A stretch of DNA of 64,000 bases from Silurus meridionalis (lineage: Eukaryota > Chordata > Actinopteri > Siluriformes > Siluridae), in assembly GCF_014805685.1 (NCBI RefSeq), contig NC_060896.1:9237389-9301388 (forward strand), written 5' to 3'. A program made the translations under genes and the position numbers. Positions 13,974 through 26,100 of the stretch are shown here, piece by piece. The notes beneath the pieces were generated by a model that was given only the letters and a program-made list of their open reading frames with translations, made no database searches and was not told where the DNA came from. Position 1 is the stretch's first letter; the number at the start of each line of letters is the position of its first letter.

Positions 13974-16900
13974 AGCTGACTGCAGCCTCCTCAACCTACA
14001 TAAGGAGCTTGTGGATGAATGAGCACAAATCCCTACAACTACACCCCAAAATCCAGTGGAACAGTAAATTATTTTTTATTATATATAATATTATAACAGC
14101 AAATATGGACTAAATGTGGAACAAGACAGTTAAAAAGCACACAACAACCTTATGATTGTGGGTATTTAACACTTGTTAATTCTTTAATGTATGGAGAATA
14201 TTGTAAGTCCATGCATATTCCTTTGGGGAATATTAGTGTGCTGCTATAGGAAAATAATACATTTAGTGTGAGAATTTCAACTCCCTGTTGTTGAATATTC
14301 TATTAACGTCTCGAGTCAAAAAATGAGCAGAATAGTTCTTACAGCACACAGCGCAGCCTGACCGCTTTACCTTCTGGAGCCATGTCTGCTTGTACATCTC
14401 TATAGAGGACAAGTGTGTTCCGGATTCGTGATGATGTCAGGCATGTGAATGATGGCATGCTGGAGGCATCCAGGTCTGAGGTAAGCATCAACAAAAAAAC
14501 ACAACACAGGGAACAGAGCCAGTCAAACGCACATGCTTCCCACAGCTGTTGTCCAATATGTCCACCGTGGCTACAGCAGCCAAAAAGCAAAGCAAGGATG
14601 AAGTCAGGAGTGATGACTGAGCCTACAGGCATCTCGAGCTCCATTCCTTCATATGCCACCCAGCACCTGAGAGCCTGCTGCATTGAACAGGGTTTAAACT
14701 GAAAACTCCTACTACAGCTCCAGCCAGAGCTGCCCAGGATAAAAGTCAGCAGGATTGTGCAGGAAACCGAAGTTCTCACTTTACTTTCAAAGCCTGGGCG
14801 ATGAAGTGAAGAGACAGGGAGCACATTACAAAAGCTTGGAGGGGAAAAAAGAATGTATATGAAAAAGAGACTTTTGTCAAATGCACAAAACACACAATGA
14901 CCATAGTAAAAAAAAAAACTGCATATAATAAAGAACATATTGCACTTTTAAGATAATTAGTTTCAGTCACATGGTAACACGAGTCATATGGCAACACGTA
15001 TTTTGGAAATGTGGAAAGTCACTGTATCCTAAATAAAACAGTTAGTAAAGTTGGAGTGGAGCACGTATTAGGCTACAGAGTCTACAAAAACTTTGCATGT
15101 TTTGAAAATACCCGCATTGGCGTACCACGCAACCGCACGCGTGATTGCGTTAGCAAAGAACAGAAGTTAGGACTTAATGAGACTCAGTACTTTTAATCAT
15201 ATGAGAAAAATTTAAAGTGTTTAAAATGTTACAAATATATTTATTACATATCCATTATTATTATTATTTTTTTTTTATATGGGCTTGGATACATTATGAT
15301 GGTATGATGGAGTTTGCTCGTATGCTTATGAAAGAATGCTGAGGTTTATTACATAGATATAGATGTATATAATCTTACATTTTTTACAAAAACTTTTTTA
15401 TGCCTGACATGTTTGGACCAAGTTTAACACGTGATAGAACTAAAACACAATGCAGGCACATGCCATCATTGGACACGGATGGTCCGGTTTCCTAGAAGCC
15501 ATCTTTATGTACACAACCAGTCACAATTTTTCTTTATGTAAACTAACGGTCATGAATTTTTGATCCTATTCCCACTTGTGTGTGAACAATCTGGCCTGTT
15601 TCCTGCCTGCATGTTACTGTTGTTTATAGCTTTCAGGAATATTTCAGGACAAACTTTCTTGGTTTCTGTTTCTCAGAATATAAACAAATTAGTAGTTTAT
15701 ATCCCCAGGATCCATACAAGGATAAAGTATTGACTGAAAATGAATGAATGAAAGCTATATATGAGTCCTATATGTTAATGAACATGCCTTTGCTTTCTGA
15801 AAAACTTCATACCAGATGCTCAAATGTTCACCTGAACTAATGTTCATTTTTGTGTTAAATATATTTGATACAGACCTGTAAATCTAAACTTACAGTTAAT
15901 TCCCATGCATACCTTTTTTCTGTATGAAAATAATCCAATACATGCACCTAAAAAGCTGAATGAGAGCAAACCTGATCAGAAATTCTATTAAAAATAATAA
16001 ATATTTCTTTTTTGTGTGTGTTTAATACCTTCCATAGTCACTGAATAAGCCAATATTTCTTTCATAGTGTTCATATCTTCATTAACATTCTTCAAACCCC
16101 ATTAAGAAAAAATTCTAAAAGCTGAAATATAAGTTTTTTCCATGTTTCAAGCATTTTTAATCAACACCAGTGAATTATTTGCTTATATATTAGCTTTTTT
16201 TTGCCAGTCATGTAAACCTCAAACGCTGCACAAATGTGAAAACTAAACTGCTCATATCCGCTGGTTTGTTCAGGCTTTTCAGCCTCTGATAAACATCGTA
16301 ACGTGATTAGTTTAAAATAACAACAAAACCAAACAGTAATTAAAGCTTAACAAACCCTAAAAATAGTGTTTGTCCAAAAGTGCAGAAGCCAGGATGTTTC
16401 CTTTCTTTCTTTTCTTTTTTTTTGCTGACTGTACACACAATTAGCTTTGTGCAAACATGTAATTAAACTTAAGGGGAAACTTTCTTGGAAAACTCCGTTT
16501 TGCTTTTCACTGCAGAGATTTTATACAGAAACTCGTAAGGAATCTCTGTAGGACGTTACACAATACATTTGTAAAGAATAGCGCAGAATAAAGAGGAATG
16601 TTTATTGTGTAACCCTATTTTGGTACCAGACAACATTGCTGTATCAGCTCTCCAGAATAAAATCCATTCATATAGAGCTGAAACAGATTTTTCATTGGCA
16701 AAGCATTTTTGTGAGTTGGGATCTCAGGATGGAAAAACGCACTGCCTGAAAGCACAGACAGTGGAGAACAAAAAAAAATGACTTCAATATAAATAAATAA
16801 CTGAATAAGTGAATAAGTAAAACAAATATATATACGCATCCACTATTGTTAATTAAAATGCTATAATGAAATTTTGCTTTTCCATGCATCAACTTTATTT

Positions 16901-17574
16901 GGGAAATTCTGCATTTCAGCATTTTATCCATCCATCCATTTATCCATCTGCATGTAATTATTTTCTTTATTAGCATGTTAATCTTCATTTCAGTCCAGTG
17001 TACAATTTGTTAAAAAGTTATAAGTATATTTTTGATTCTACTGCTACTGCTACTGCCTTGGCCTACTGGAACTCTGCCATCGTTTCACTTATCTACCTAA
17101 ACGCCACTTAGCCAAGTTGTTGTGATTGAATCAGTTTTTTGTAGTCCCGTATTACCGATAGCATTTTTTTCCCTGCAGCAGGTCTGCAAGCAGGTCTCCC
17201 ACTCAAAGCCTTACGTGTAATTAACTAAAGATTAGCATAGCTGTCATGCTTTAGACTAAGATCGAGCTCACACACTAAATTTACCTGTAAACACAGAAAG
17301 AAAGAAATTAATATAAATAAATAAAAATTTGGAAATGCAAAAATATGTTAATGTAATAATACAGAAACAGCCCCAATTTAGTATATGTAAAAATGTATTA
17401 TTTTATATGACCAAAGTAATTCGTTTTTTATTTATTAGTTTATGCCCTAACTCAGTATTTCTTCATTTATTTACTTATTAATTTATTTATTTATTCACAA
17501 GCCATTTCTCATCTTCTTTAATTAGCGACTCCTTCCATTTAATTTAAATAAACAGAAGCAGAAAGGGTTTTTTT
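13974..17574. other. Intronic DNA, nothing recognised
   Basis: The less AT-rich stretch 14340-14800 is open on both strands (minus-strand frame of 199 codons, plus-strand 95 codons), but neither product shows a recognisable domain. The rest is AT-rich. Confidence 0.45.
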
Positions 17575-17780
17575 TACTTGTCCCATATACATTACAGAAC
17601 AGTGAAAATCTTTCTTGGCATATTCCAGCAATGTTAGCAAGCTGGGGTCGGCCATGATACAGTGTTCCCTTGAGCACAGAGGATTAAAGGTCTTGCTCAA
17701 GGGCCCAAGAGTGACACCTTGAAGATATTGGGGCTTGAACCCCGACCTTTCAGTCAGTAACCCAGAGCCTTAACCAATGT
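17575..17780. repeat. Teleost interspersed repeat (GTCTTGCTCAAGGGCCCAA type)
   Basis: Contains CATATACATTACAGAACAGT, AAGCTGGGGTCGGCCATGAT, GGTCTTGCTCAAGGGCCCAA and GGGGCTTGAACCCCGACCTT: a widespread fish retroposon body, diverged. Confidence 0.6.
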
Positions 17781-18268
17781 ATTGTTAACCAATGTATTGA
17801 TAACTTTAAAATTGTACATTTCTATTGAAACAAACTCTTTTTCCAGATGGTTTTTAATTCATTTTAGGTAACATGAGATAATACACCAAGTCCCAGTAAA
17901 TAAGCTGTTACTATGGAAACAACAACAAATTTAAACTTGTGCATTTATGAATTATTTAATACTTGATCCTGATTGGTTGGAAGACGGTTCTAACGTGCAA
18001 TTATTTTTTAGTTAACGAACAGCTAAAGTATTTCTAAGCGGGTCTTTACTGCATTATAGATCCATATCCCTTATCTAAGTTCCAACAGAACAGAAAAAAA
18101 ACCTAATATCTGCCACAGCACTCAGATCTGACAACAAACACCATGACAAACAATTTCCATTATTTTGCTTAATCATTTATTTCCAAAGGAAATAGAGCGA
18201 ATAAAATAAATAAAGAGTGACAATTGTTCTGGGGATTTTCTGTCTCATTACTGCAATCACACATTCCT

Positions 18269-18269
<1 letters not shown>
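17781..18269. other. Intronic DNA, nothing recognised
   Basis: AT-rich. A weak similarity to a fish MITE around TCCTGATTGGTTGGAAGACG was noted but could not be delimited. Confidence 0.4.

Positions 18270-18310
<41 letters not shown>
18270..18310. repeat. (CT)n microsatellite with ATCT end
   Basis: About 17 CT units followed by ATCTATC. Confidence 0.93.
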
Positions 18311-18312
<2 letters not shown>

Positions 18313-20187
18313 AAATAACACACACAAAAAATCCACAGCTCAAGCCTCCGTTAGTAGCAGTTAATACTCTGTAATTAGCAATGGAAGCCAGAGACAGGAT
18401 GCATAAGCAATTAATTCTGCACACAAGAGCATTTTGCAAGGAGAGAAAAAAAAAACATTTGAACAATACCTGGAGGTGTAGTAACTGTGGATTAAGTAAA
18501 ATAATTGACTCCAATACATTGAATAATTACAAAAATAATACTTATTTTGGGTCAAGGCCGCATTACCACCTCGGGGTGAGTTATTTTTTTTTCTAATCGA
18601 ACGTGATCGGACTACGATTTGTCTTACATGTGATATGAATTATAGCTGGAACTACTTTCACATGTAAAGAAAAGACATCCAGTCACGTACAACCACACAT
18701 CGATGATCAGATGCATTCTGACAGGTTGGTACACACAGGCACTCCAACTTCCCTCTGCTATACACCAGAGACGCTTCCACTATTGTTCTACGCAGCCATC
18801 AATCAACAAAACATGCTAAAGCTATACATACTGAAACAGATAAACCATCCAGAACTGCACAAAAGTGAGTGCCGGAAGTGCGGATGATGTCAAACAAGAC
18901 ATAATCGAGAGATAACAAAAATTGAGAGGCTTAAATCGATCAGATTCTTTCTAACCACATTTTATTCACCATCTTTAGGCTTTCTGGTCCCATTAAAAAA
19001 TGAGGACGGGTTCGAAATGGAATGGTTCTCCAATCCATCAGCGCACATTAGTGTTAAATCAGACCCTTGTCTAGAGTCATTAGCCTCCGTGCAAAAAGGA
19101 TTTGAGAAGCTTGATGAGGCTGAAACGTTACACCAAACCCTTACTGAAAGGCCTCCTTCCAGCATTACTCTTAACAGCAGCGAAATTAATCTGTCTGTCT
19201 GCGCTGCCAAGTTTTATTGTCTTCTTAAAGAACTGGAGTGATTCATTATTTAAAAACGGGAATCTTCATCAACCACAAGACTTTCTCTTAATCCGCTGAC
19301 ACACACAGACGCACGCTTCTGCCATGCTGGATCAGGAACAGGATATGAGCGTGGCGCTCGTGGCGAAACGATCCACCAATAATTAAAGAGGATCCATCTT
19401 AATAAGAAGTGGCTAATGTGATCAGCGTAATATCTGCGCAAATGAACAGAAGGGTGACCAAAAATAATACCACTTGATCAGATAAGCTGTTGGTTTTAAT
19501 TAAATAACGGTCACAGAGAGACGAGACAGGAAGAGGGATTGAAAATGGTCCCCTAAAGTTAATCTCCTCTCTCTTGTTCTCTCTCGCACCAATTACCGCA
19601 CAGCAGACCTGCCCCATTTCTGCCGCCTCACAAGCACAATTCCTGCCTGACCTATCCCATCAACTACAAAAAAAATGCTTTTTTGAGTGCACATTGGGCA
19701 CCCGAACACCAATAATGTGCCCTGGCAATCATAAAATCCATTTACTCTGGGTGGAAAGTGATAGACGCCATCCAATCTCCCCACCTGCTTTGATGGAGCA
19801 GTACTTCAGTAATGAAGCTGAGCTGGAGAGGGGCACAATCTCTTCCACATCCCAGACAGCGACTGATGCAAGAGAGAAGGTTTTATAAAAAAAAAATAAT
19901 AAATAAAACAAGCTTGCTACAGTCTACTCAGATTTTTGTCTAGACATCATCTAATAATGGTTACATAGCAAGCAGTATGTCCGAGATTCGATCCCAAGAC
20001 ATTTCAATGAATAAATAAATGAATTACATTGCACACTATATCCTCACGAGTTTACAAAAAGCTGATGTGCTAAACATATTTCACAAGAGGCCGCCCCTTA
20101 ATAACACAACACTTACAGAGACATTACATCATGACACTTCATAATCACAATATATCATAGTTTCTCAACATAGAACAATAAGATTGG
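18311..20187. other. Complex intronic sequence, candidate conserved non-coding DNA
   Basis: 18960-19260 and 19330-19640 are repeat-free, with TAAT-core motifs (CAATAATTAAAG, TTTTAATTAAAT) and balanced composition. No exon was recognised. Confidence 0.3.
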
Positions 20188-20378
20188 TAAGTGCTTTTCG
20201 AACATCTCTTTCCACATTTAGTCTCCATTTGCTGTTATAATAACCTGCATTCTTCTGGGAAGCATCCAAAGACATCCTACACAATTGTGTGCCTCCAACT
20301 TTGTGGTAAAGGTTCAATGAAAAATCAACATATGTCTCTAAAAGTCTGGTGTCCCAATACTTTGTCTATACGGTGTGG
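20188..20378 (+). mobile_element. MITE family 1 fragment, left end lost
   Basis: Aligns by eye with the interior and right end of 35701-36238: GTGCTTTTCGAACATCTCTT, CCACATTTAGTCTCCATTTG, ATCCAAAGACATCC, CCTCCAACTTTGTGGTAA and GGTGTCCCAATACTTTG. The left terminal repeat is missing. Confidence 0.65.
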
Positions 20379-20977
20379 GTCTAGATGTTAAAAAATATAA
20401 CTATTTAAAATTTGGTGGCAAAATATGCAAGCAATAAAAAAAATCAATTTGGCAATTTTTCCACTATTAAAATGTGACTAAAATGTTACTAATAAAACAA
20501 CACCACAGTTTTTAATGTCCGAGTGTTTGGGAAACTCCTTTTTTTTCCTCTTAGTTTGCATCAATACTGGAAACTCCTTCCATAAATAATAAAAATAAAA
20601 TAAATACAAAAAAATACAACTATTGCAATGAGTGCATTAACATAAATCCGTGCTTTGAATTTTGACAAAATGAATGTTCAGTTTTTTAAATCATAAAAAA
20701 CTCCCTTTACACAGCTTGAATTTATGCAATTAAGCAAATCAGTTATCCCCCCCAGCACTTTTAGTCCAGAGTGCATTACTTTTTTCAGACCCAAAATTTC
20801 ATATAATAAATAACTAATTGTCTACTTTACATTCCAAAAACTCATTTAAGGTAAAAAAAAATAGAGGACATCCACCAAGTACTCCCAACAATTTCACCTA
20901 TACATATGGCAGGACACAGTTCACCTCATCAGGTCATATTCAAGCTGGTCAGGTTACTTCACACAAACAAATGACAT

Positions 20978-20979
<2 letters not shown>
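20379..20979. other. Intronic DNA, nothing recognised
   Basis: AT-rich with short A runs. Confidence 0.5.

Positions 20980-21021
<42 letters not shown>
20980..21021. repeat. (CT)n microsatellite
   Basis: About 21 uninterrupted CT units. Confidence 0.95.
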
Positions 21022-21023
<2 letters not shown>

Positions 21024-21384
21024 CACGTATTGCTTCTTTTCTCCTACTGTCTCAATAGTAGGTTATGTTTAACATTGTTTATGGTGTCTGAGGGGACCAA
21101 TGACCCAGAATTGAAAACAATGCCACCCCGCTGTTCATGATTTTCCTCTAACCACATGTACTCCTGGAGAACATGTACAGCAGTAAATCACAAAATACAG
21201 CGATACAGTAGGTCAAATTAGGCCATGTTATTTTAGCAGCAAACAAGCTTTTATGTGATGTCATAGTTGTGAGGTATAAAAAAATTTTTTTTTTTAAAAG
21301 ACAGTGTACTATATTGTTGATTGTTCGATAAGAGCTTCTTTTTTGTGTCATTAATAGACTATAATATTTGTACATAGAATCAAA

Positions 21385-21595
21385 TAGTCTTTTCCTAAAC
21401 TGCACACTTGTAAATCACATCTGTACATTTATTTAACAATATTTTTACTCCGTATATATTGCATTATTTAACTGTCTGGTTTACATTATGTCTGTACTTC
21501 TCCTGCACCGGAAGCTCCTGACGCCAAGTCAAATTCCTTGTGTGTAAGCATACTTGATAATAAGGTTATTTCTGATTCTGATTCAATAAATATAT
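21385..21595 (+). repeat. LINE 3' tail ending in (ATTCTG)n
   Basis: Reads TATATATTGCATTATTTAAC, then AAATTCCTTGTGTGTAAGCA, then TTCTGATTCTGATTC, the typical end of a teleost non-LTR element 3' UTR with a hexamer tail. Confidence 0.55.
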
Positions 21596-21715
21596 AAATG
21601 TATTTATAACTGTGACCGGGGAAAATATCCTGTACAGTACATGTGTCTAAAAACTTTGTGTGAACAGGAAAATAGAGTATATGTATCAAGGTGACACCTA
21701 CAACCCCCATCCCCC

Positions 21716-21735
21716 CACACACACACACACACACA
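21716..21735. repeat. (CA)n microsatellite, short
   Basis: About ten CA units next to a C-rich stretch. Confidence 0.85.
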
Positions 21736-22252
21736 TGCAGAGCAATACTTGAAAATAAAAAAATGATGACCTCAATCCTCTACCAGTTGCCATGATAAAG
21801 AAGTGTTTGAGAAGAGAATAAATCACCACAAGCTGAAAAAACAAGAATTCTTTTCTCTAAGTTCTACCACCATTAATCAATACTCTGACACCTGAAAGTG
21901 CAGTTAGGGCATATATTGGGAGGTTTATCTCTTCTGACCTTTCTTTACTTCTTCAGTTCATCCTCATGTTCATGCTGCGAGTGATCCTTCAGGCCTATGC
22001 GTCACTTACCTGATGACAGCATGTGTCATTGTTCATAATCCTTTCTAAAAAATGCACAGAATTTCGTCAGCCTCTGAAAATGTTCCGATATCTGAAGCTC
22101 ACCCAGTAAAATACTATACACAATGAATTACTGTCTATGCGGATTTCAGTTGAATGAACATCAATACAACCCACCTTCCTAAATTTCAATCAATTGAAAA
22201 AATGTCCTCAAGTCATTCCCATAGATGCTAGGTTGTTATACACCCACAATTC

Positions 22253-22690
22253 GAGTCAAGTCAAGTGGCTTTTATTGTCATTTCTACTATACACAGTGGT
22301 ACACAGTGCACAGTAAAAACGAGACAACGTTCCTCCAGAACCCTGCTGCTACAGTAAACAACATAGATGTACAACACAACACAAAGCTATGTAAAGTGCA
22401 TCGAGTGCAACCTAATGCACAGACGAAAAACAGTACAGACAGTACAGACAGACAGACAGACAGACAGACAACACAAGACAATACACATAACCCAAGATAG
22501 CGCCACACAGTAAACCTACTGTATACTCTGAATATACAGTACTGTGCAAAGAGAACTACGAAAAACTATAACAGAGTATAATATATATAATATGTTACAC
22601 AGCTGCTGTTACACAGTATGGATGTGGCGGCCCGAATGCTTCGGAACTGCTTTCCTGAAGGCAGGAGGGTAAAGAGTGTGACAATTGCTA
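22253..22690 (-). repeat. Teleost interspersed repeat (AGTCAAGTGGCTTTTATTG type)
   Basis: Starts with AAGTCAAGTGGCTTTTATTG and TCATTT, then AAACGAGACAACGTTCCTCC, and ends near GGCGGCCCGAATGCTTCGGA and GGCAGGAGGGTAAAGAGTGT. The orientation is judged from the ATTGTCATTTC block, which is the reverse of the 3' tail at 53570-53655. It contains an (ACAG)n run at 22445-22470. Confidence 0.6.
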
Positions 22691-24412
22691 ATTGTACACA
22701 AACAAACGCAACTGTTAGCAAATAAAATGCGCATGAAGACGCTTATTAGCTGCGATTAAAATCTGTATGTTGACATTTTTCTTCAAAAACAGGATGTCAG
22801 TGCGAGGTCATTTTAAAATACTAAACTGACACACACAACATCCAATAGCACTGCACATAGCATTTGCGACTTGGAGCACGCTAAATCTAAACAAACTGTG
22901 ACAGCAGCTTCTTGAGCTAGATAAATATGACAGACAGCAAACAGATCAGAGAGATGATACCTAACCATTCTACTGCTTGAAGCAGCCTAAGAAGGTGTAT
23001 AAGGACAAAAATTGCATTCTCAAACACATTCCAGTACCCCCAAGGTGGTAAAACACCACAGACACGTTTCTCCCTCCTCAAAATGAATAAAATCCAACCG
23101 TATTGTTCTCGAGGAAGAGATTAGAAAAGTGAGCAGTGTGTGGAAAAAAGCACAGACCCCCAAAAAAACCCCACATCGACAAGCCATGTTTGCTGCTAAC
23201 GAGATAACACAGTACACTGTAGAGCAATAACTGCCTCGGGGGGCACGACATGCTGTACATGACTCTGGAGAGCATTTAAATGGACAATCAGGAAGATTCA
23301 CATAGATATACTGGAAACCATCAATATATTTTTTTTTATTTTTCAGGGAAGTGATGCATTTTAAAATAAAAATGAGAAAACAGACACACACACAGGATAA
23401 CTATTTATCATAGAACGAAATTGACATGCTCTTTTGGTCCATGCTTAATGTATTATTTGTCCATATTAGAGTAGTATGGGAAAGAAAACTCAAACAATAA
23501 TCCTAGCGATAAGCTTCAGGACAAACTGGTACTGTTATCAATACTTGCGTTGTTTTATCTCCGTATACATCGGTGTTCGTGGTGAATTAGTAGCTGCCAC
23601 TTGTCATTTTCTGTATCTGAATGATTTTATCACGTGGCCGACGTTTCCTTGCCGTACATGTGATATCCATGCTCGTGTGTTTTTGTGTACGTGTGTGCAC
23701 GCATTGCGGAAAGGTTGAAACCTTCAAAAGTGTAGGCTTGCGTCACAACACTAAGCGACACCAGTGTCAGATGCAATATATGCAGTAGTGTTATATAGAA
23801 CACTAGTTATATAACACATCATGTATTCTTGCAATAAACTATTAAGAGTAGTATTAATAACAGTATTGATAAGTACCGGTATCAACAAGCAGTACCTCAC
23901 ATTTTTTCATCTATGGGTTAACGGGCTCCACAATCAAAGAAGTGCCCATTTAAACTAATATTATTACTCTGTTTGCTCTTTAATATATCAAATCCTGCAG
24001 AGGAAAAAAATATATGTTCTGACTGATACGCCCACATGCTGCATTTCAACAACAGTTGAGTCTGATTTGGTGAGACAAGGGTCAAATGTTTACAAGCATT
24101 TCCAAATAAATAAATGAAAGCTGTGAAATTATGCCCATAAAGTCTCCATTAAAAAAAACAAAAACCTAAGCAATATGTGAGAACAGCACTTTCTCTTCTC
24201 AGTTTCACTCCGACATTCGGTGCTAAATTGCAATCTTCTGTAGTGTTGATGTCTGTATCGGAGCTCGATACATCACTCATCTCACTACAACACAAATATA
24301 TAAATATATAAAAAATTAAAAAATAACAAAAACAATCCCACATTGCTTCGCAACAACAAGGCCATCTGGACGCAGCCGTTGGGGGATTAGAGGAGGCCTC
24401 ACAGGGTGAGCG

Positions 24413-24413
<1 letters not shown>
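22691..24413. other. Intronic DNA, nothing recognised
   Basis: No repeat family or coding signal was identified. Confidence 0.5.
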
Positions 24414-24490
<77 letters not shown>

Positions 24491-24506
24491 CATCTCTCTC
24501 TCTTTC
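24414..24506. repeat. (CT)n microsatellite, about 93 bp
   Basis: Nearly perfect CT units with TTTC and CATC breaks at the right side. It creates long artificial Arg-Glu frames on the minus strand. Confidence 0.95.
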
Positions 24507-25319
24507 TGACAGAGAGGGATAATTACAGGGAGACGTGAGGAGTCTGGGTTGCCGCCCTCGGATTTCACCACAGCCGTGGTGTCGGAGCATGAGGACTTCA
24601 CAGTAATACCCATGAAGACACATACACATACACACAGGCCTATTTCAAGTACACGCAACTCATCTCTGAGGTTTGCAACACGCACACGGCCCTGGAAACT
24701 CAAACTCTATACTAACAGGGTTTAAATTAATGCTCCAGCTGCCTGCAATATAATTCGCTTATATGATATTAGATATAGCAATAGTATATACAGTATATAA
24801 TACATAAAATGTGAAATTTGGGTTAAATTGTAAATTTTCTCAACAAAACCCATTCGGCCCACCACGGTTGCCATGGTGTCATGACTTCACAGTGTATGAT
24901 CGGACCGATACGCAATTTCTTACGCAATCCCGTTCATTAATCTTGTGGTTCTCGTATAGCAGCAGCTGCCCAAATATTTCTTAACCAAATCCCTCTGGAC
25001 CAGCTTATACTACAGCTCCATTACTCTACGCAGGGGATGCGATTGCCCCCAAAACATTTAGACTACGTAATCCTTTAAAACAGCTGTAATCATGTTGCCA
25101 CTCGTAGCATGTTCGCAACGGTATCATACTACATATATTGATGTATATCAAAACACTGTACATTAATACAAAACAACAAAAAATTCAGGTGTGGAAAATA
25201 ACAAGTATTGACTTTTATTTACACAAAAAATTTGCAGAAAACAAGAATTACAGCTGTGCTCGATGGCCGTACGTATCGCAGGCTGACATACACGTTGAGA
25301 CTCTTTCTATATATGGCAT
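24507..25319. other. Intronic DNA, nothing recognised
   Basis: No coding exon or known repeat was seen. Confidence 0.5.
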
Positions 25320-25591
25320 CTATGGGATCTTGGGTTTTTAGCATTGCTGCCTCATTCCTGTGGAAAATACTTCCTCTAGATTCTCGTATCTTGTTTGAAA
25401 ACTAATCTTTTCAGGCAGGAATATCGTTGACATTGTACTTGTACGTCTTATTGGTTGTATAGTGTTTAATTATTTTATATTGTTTTGTGTTTTTATCGTA
25501 TGTAAGGTGTCCTTGAGTGTCATTAAGGTTCACCAAAATAAAATGCATTATTATTATTATTATTATTACTATTACTATTACTACTACTACT
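25320..25591 (+). repeat. LINE 3' end with (ATT)n tail
   Basis: Includes TCATTCCTGTGGAAAATACT, TGTAAGGTGTCCTTGAGTGT, CCAAAATAAAATGCATTATT and a trinucleotide tail of ATT then ACT units, the familiar end of fish LINE 3' UTRs. Confidence 0.6.
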
Positions 25592-25815
25592 GGGGTCCCT
25601 GGTGGTCAAGTGGTTAGGATGCGCGCTCTCACCGCTGCGGCCCGGGTTCGATCCCCGGTCAGGGAACCAACCCCAGCCACTCTTAGTGCCGATCCCAAGC
25701 CTGGATAAATGGGGAGGGTTGCATTAGGAAGGGCATCCATCGTAAAAACATGTGCCAAATCAAACATGCGGATGATCCGCTGTGGCGACCCCTAATGGGA
25801 GAAGCCGAAAGAAAG
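25592..25815 (+). mobile_element. tRNA-derived SINE (copy 1)
   Basis: An A box (TGGTCAAGTGG, 25603-25613) and a B box (GGTTCGATCCC, 25645-25655) mark the tRNA-derived head and its internal Pol III promoter. The body runs through CCAACCCCAGCCACTC, ATGGGGAGGGTTGCATTAGG and GCTGTGGCGACCCCTAATGG to an A-rich GAAAGAAAG tail. It lies against the ATT/ACT tail of the LINE fragment and is followed by TTATTACTTCTACTAG, so it probably inserted into that tail. A second copy is at 32654-32869 on the other strand. Confidence 0.88.
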
Positions 25816-25917
25816 TTATTACTTCTACTAGTATCTAAAAGGGAGATACTTCTGCGATTTGGAGGTGCTTTGATTAGAAACTGTTTAGAAAACTGTCATT
25901 TGTAAAAAATGTGCAGC

Positions 25918-26100
25918 AGGCATTTACGGCATTTGACAGACGCTCTTATCGAGAGTGACATACAATCATCTCATTTATACAACTGAGCGGTTAATGATTA
26001 AGGATCTTGATCAAGGGCTTAGCAGTGGCAGTTTAGTGGTGCTGGGTTTAAATTCATGATCTTATGAACATCTTAACCACTGAGCTACCACTTCGCTGAC
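25918..26100 (-). repeat. Teleost repeat with ATTTACGGCATTTGACAGACG end
   Basis: Starts CATTTACGGCATTTGACAGA, CGCTCTTATCGAGAGTGACA and ends CTTAACCACTGAGCTACCAC: the reverse of the usual LINE/SINE 3' tail with its tRNA-like head. Diverged. Confidence 0.6.

Noticed and set aside
14339..14938. 199-codon minus-strand ORF, with an AG acceptor-like and GAG/GTAAGC donor-like site on the plus strand
   Set aside because: Neither strand gives a recognisable protein; the plus-strand exon candidate has an in-frame stop in the frame tried. It does not match the TMTC2 second exon.
24149..24703. 184-codon minus-strand ORF with Arg-Glu repeats
   Set aside because: Artefact of the (CT)n tract at 24414-24506.
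25600..25660. Possible tRNA gene with good A and B boxes
   Set aside because: It is the head of a SINE with a second full copy at 32654-32869.
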